Origin: Actinoplanes italicus
GTDB lineage: Bacteria; Actinomycetota; Actinomycetes; Mycobacteriales; Micromonosporaceae
Length of the DNA: 64,000 nucleotides
Direction: 5' to 3'
NCBI RefSeq assembly: GCF_003001815.1
Contig: NZ_PVMZ01000012.1
Span: 186,001 to 250,000 of the forward strand
Shown here: positions 62,598 to 64,000 of the stretch, in pieces
How the letters are laid out: every line of letters begins with the position of its first letter
Position numbering within the stretch: the first letter of the stretch is position 1
Position numbers and translations under genes: made by a program
The notes under the pieces: model-generated
Databases searched by the model: none
Seen by the model: the letters and a program-made list of their open reading frames with translations, nothing else
What the model was told of the DNA's origin: nothing

Positions 62598-64000
62598 ATG
62601 GGTTCCCGCCTGGTCGCCAGGGTGGCCGAAACCGACGCCCTGGACCGGCTGCGCGCCGAGGCGGCGTCCGGTTCGGGAGCGGTCGTGGTGATCACCGGCG
62701 AGGCCGGGATCGGTAAGACCGCCGTCGTCGAGGAGTTCGTGGCGCGCTCGTCGGCGCAGGGCGCCACGGTGCTGACCGGCCGCGCCGGCCCGGAGGAGGA
62801 CGCCCCCGCCTTCTGGCCCTGGCTGCGCCTGCTCGACGGGGCGCCCGGCACGCTACCCGGTCTCACGCCGGCGCTGCTCGATGCCGGGACCGGCGACGGG
62901 TCGGCGGCCGCCCGCTTCCGGGTCATGCACGCGGCCGTCCTCGCGCTGCGAGCCGCTGCGGAGCGGCATCCCGGACTGATCCTCGTCCTCGAGGACCTGC
63001 ACTGGGCCGACCCGGCTTCGCTGAGCCTGCTCGCGATGCTCGGCCGCGAGGTGTCCTCGGTCCCGCTGCTCGTCGTCGCGACCACCCGGCCTCCACGCCC
63101 GGAACCACCGCGTCCCGAACCAGCGGCCGCTGGATCACCGCGTCCCGAATCGCTGTGCCCTGAATCGCTGGGTGCGGTGGTCCTGCCGCTGGCGCGGTGG
63201 GACGTGGCCGCGGTCGCCGCCTATCTGGCCCGGCACGCCGACGGCCCGGTGCATCCGTCCTGGCCGCCGCTGGTACATCGGCTCGGCGGGGGCAACCCGC
63301 TCTACACCCGGGAGCTGGTGCGCGCGGTGGCCGTACCCGAAAAGTTTCGCCTGCCCGCCTCTGACCTGAACCTGCCCGGCAGTCTGTTGCGACTGGCCGG
63401 CCGCCGCATCTCGGCCCTCAGCCCGACCTGCCGTGACCTGCTTGGATCGGCCGCCGCCCTCGGCACCGACATCGACGTGACCCTGCTCGCCCGGGTGACA
63501 CCCGGCGGCCCCGACGTCGAGCCGATCCTGACCGAGGCGATCGAGGCCGGAGTGCTGGCCGAGGACCCGTGGGCGCCGTCGCGGTTGCGGTTCGCCCACG
63601 AACTGCTGCGTGAGGCCCGCTACGCCCAGCTGACCCGCACCGAGCGCATCGAGGCCCACCGTCGCATCGCCGAAGCCCTCGACCCGGTCCCGTCCCCACC
63701 GGCCCTCTCCGGCTCGTCCGCCGGCCCGGGATCTCTGCCGGGCCTTCCCGTGGAGCGCGGCTCCTCGGTGGCCTCCGGCACCCGTGCCGCCGAAATCGCC
63801 CGGCACCGGGTGCGAGCCGCGGTGGACGAGGAGTCGCGGGCCGACGCGCGTGCCGCCTGCGAGACCGCCGCCCGGGAAGCGGCCCGGCGACTCGATCACC
63901 ACGCCGCGGCGACCTGGCTCGGCGAAGCCGTCGCCCTCTTCCCGGACGACCCTTGGCTACGGCTGACCCGCGCCGAAGCCGCCTGCCGCGACGGTCGTCT
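62598..64000 (+). CDS. ATPase-type transcriptional regulator (probable LuxR family), truncated at the window edge
   Basis: The first 467 codons of a rightward gene that runs off the window. Walker A is 'VVVITGEAGIGKTAVVEEFV', Walker B 'LILVLEDLHWADPASLSLLA', followed by 'LVVATTRPPRPEPPRPEPAA' and the usual winged-helix and helical segments. A Pro/Glu-rich insert near residues 165-190 repeats 'PRPE' units. The C-terminal LuxR DNA-binding domain expected in this family lies outside. AGGATG precedes the ATG at 62598. Confidence 0.85.
   Translation, partial: MGSRLVARVAETDALDRLRAEAASGSGAVVVITGEAGIGKTAVVEEFVARSSAQGATVLTGRAGPEEDAPAFWPWLRLLDGAPGTLPGLTPALLDAGTGDGSAAARFRVMHAAVLALRAAAERHPGLILVLEDLHWADPASLSLLAMLGREVSSVPLLVVATTRPPRPEPPRPEPAAAGSPRPESLCPESLGAVVLPLARWDVAAVAAYLARHADGPVHPSWPPLVHRLGGGNPLYTRELVRAVAVPEKFRLPASDLNLPGSLLRLAGRRISALSPTCRDLLGSAAALGTDIDVTLLARVTPGGPDVEPILTEAIEAGVLAEDPWAPSRLRFAHELLREARYAQLTRTERIEAHRRIAEALDPVPSPPALSGSSAGPGSLPGLPVERGSSVASGTRAAEIARHRVRAAVDEESRADARAACETAAREAARRLDHHAAATWLGEAVALFPDDPWLRLTRAEAACRDGR

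Overview
The window looks like a chromosomal segment of a high-GC actinomycete, most probably Micromonosporaceae (Actinoplanes-like). This is inferred from the roughly 70% GC coding style, the F420-type enzyme at the left edge, frequent GTG/TTG and probably leaderless starts, IdeR-type iron boxes and several small proteins typical of that family. No tRNA, rRNA, CRISPR array or intact mobile element was recognised.

Layout. (1) 1-6.6 kb: the tail of a deazaflavin-dependent reductase, then a tight leftward operon encoding a J-domain/pseudokinase protein, a VWA protein and a divergent adenylosuccinate-synthetase-like enzyme. A pRiA4b-ORF3 protein and an NrtR-like Nudix/winged-helix regulator follow. 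The operon promoter and the regulator promoter carry the same paired 11-bp motif with a 16-bp period, so the regulator probably controls both. This is the best candidate for an undescribed system. (2) 6.6-18.3 kb: a secreted-protein island with a double DUF1540 protein, tandem iron boxes, three IPT/TIG-like exported proteins, three membrane-anchored paralogues sharing an unrecognised two-cysteine C-terminal domain, and two S8 proteases whose Shine-Dalgarno sequences lie inside hairpins. (3) 18.9-27.4 kb: a small conserved protein, a methyltransferase, and a translationally coupled SWIM / MoxR ATPase / DUF5682 / VWA operon. (4) 27.5-35.7 kb: small metabolic and regulatory genes, a 61-bp tandem hairpin repeat array, an SMI1/KNR4 protein, and a response regulator / histidine kinase / lipoprotein operon. 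(5) 35.8-39.4 kb: a large LuxR-type ATPase regulator divergent from a class III nucleotide cyclase domain protein. (6) 39.6-45.4 kb: topoisomerase IV parE-parC; parC carries a complete LAGLIDADG intein directly after the catalytic tyrosine, with an apparent co-conversion tract upstream. (7) 45.5-49.8 kb: MarR/cupin, NTF2-like, aldo/keto reductase, small unknown proteins and a methyltransferase. (8) 49.8-58.3 kb: a beta-glucoside utilisation locus with a LacI regulator, a Dpp/Opp-type ABC transporter and a GH1 beta-glucosidase. (9) 58.4-64 kb: Sir2 deacylase, small membrane proteins, an App1-type phosphatase, a YiiX-like permuted papain-fold protein and a truncated LuxR-type ATPase at the right edge.

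Family assignments come from motif recognition by eye. No database search was run, so names for the DUF families and the less conserved proteins should be read as recognition-level calls.
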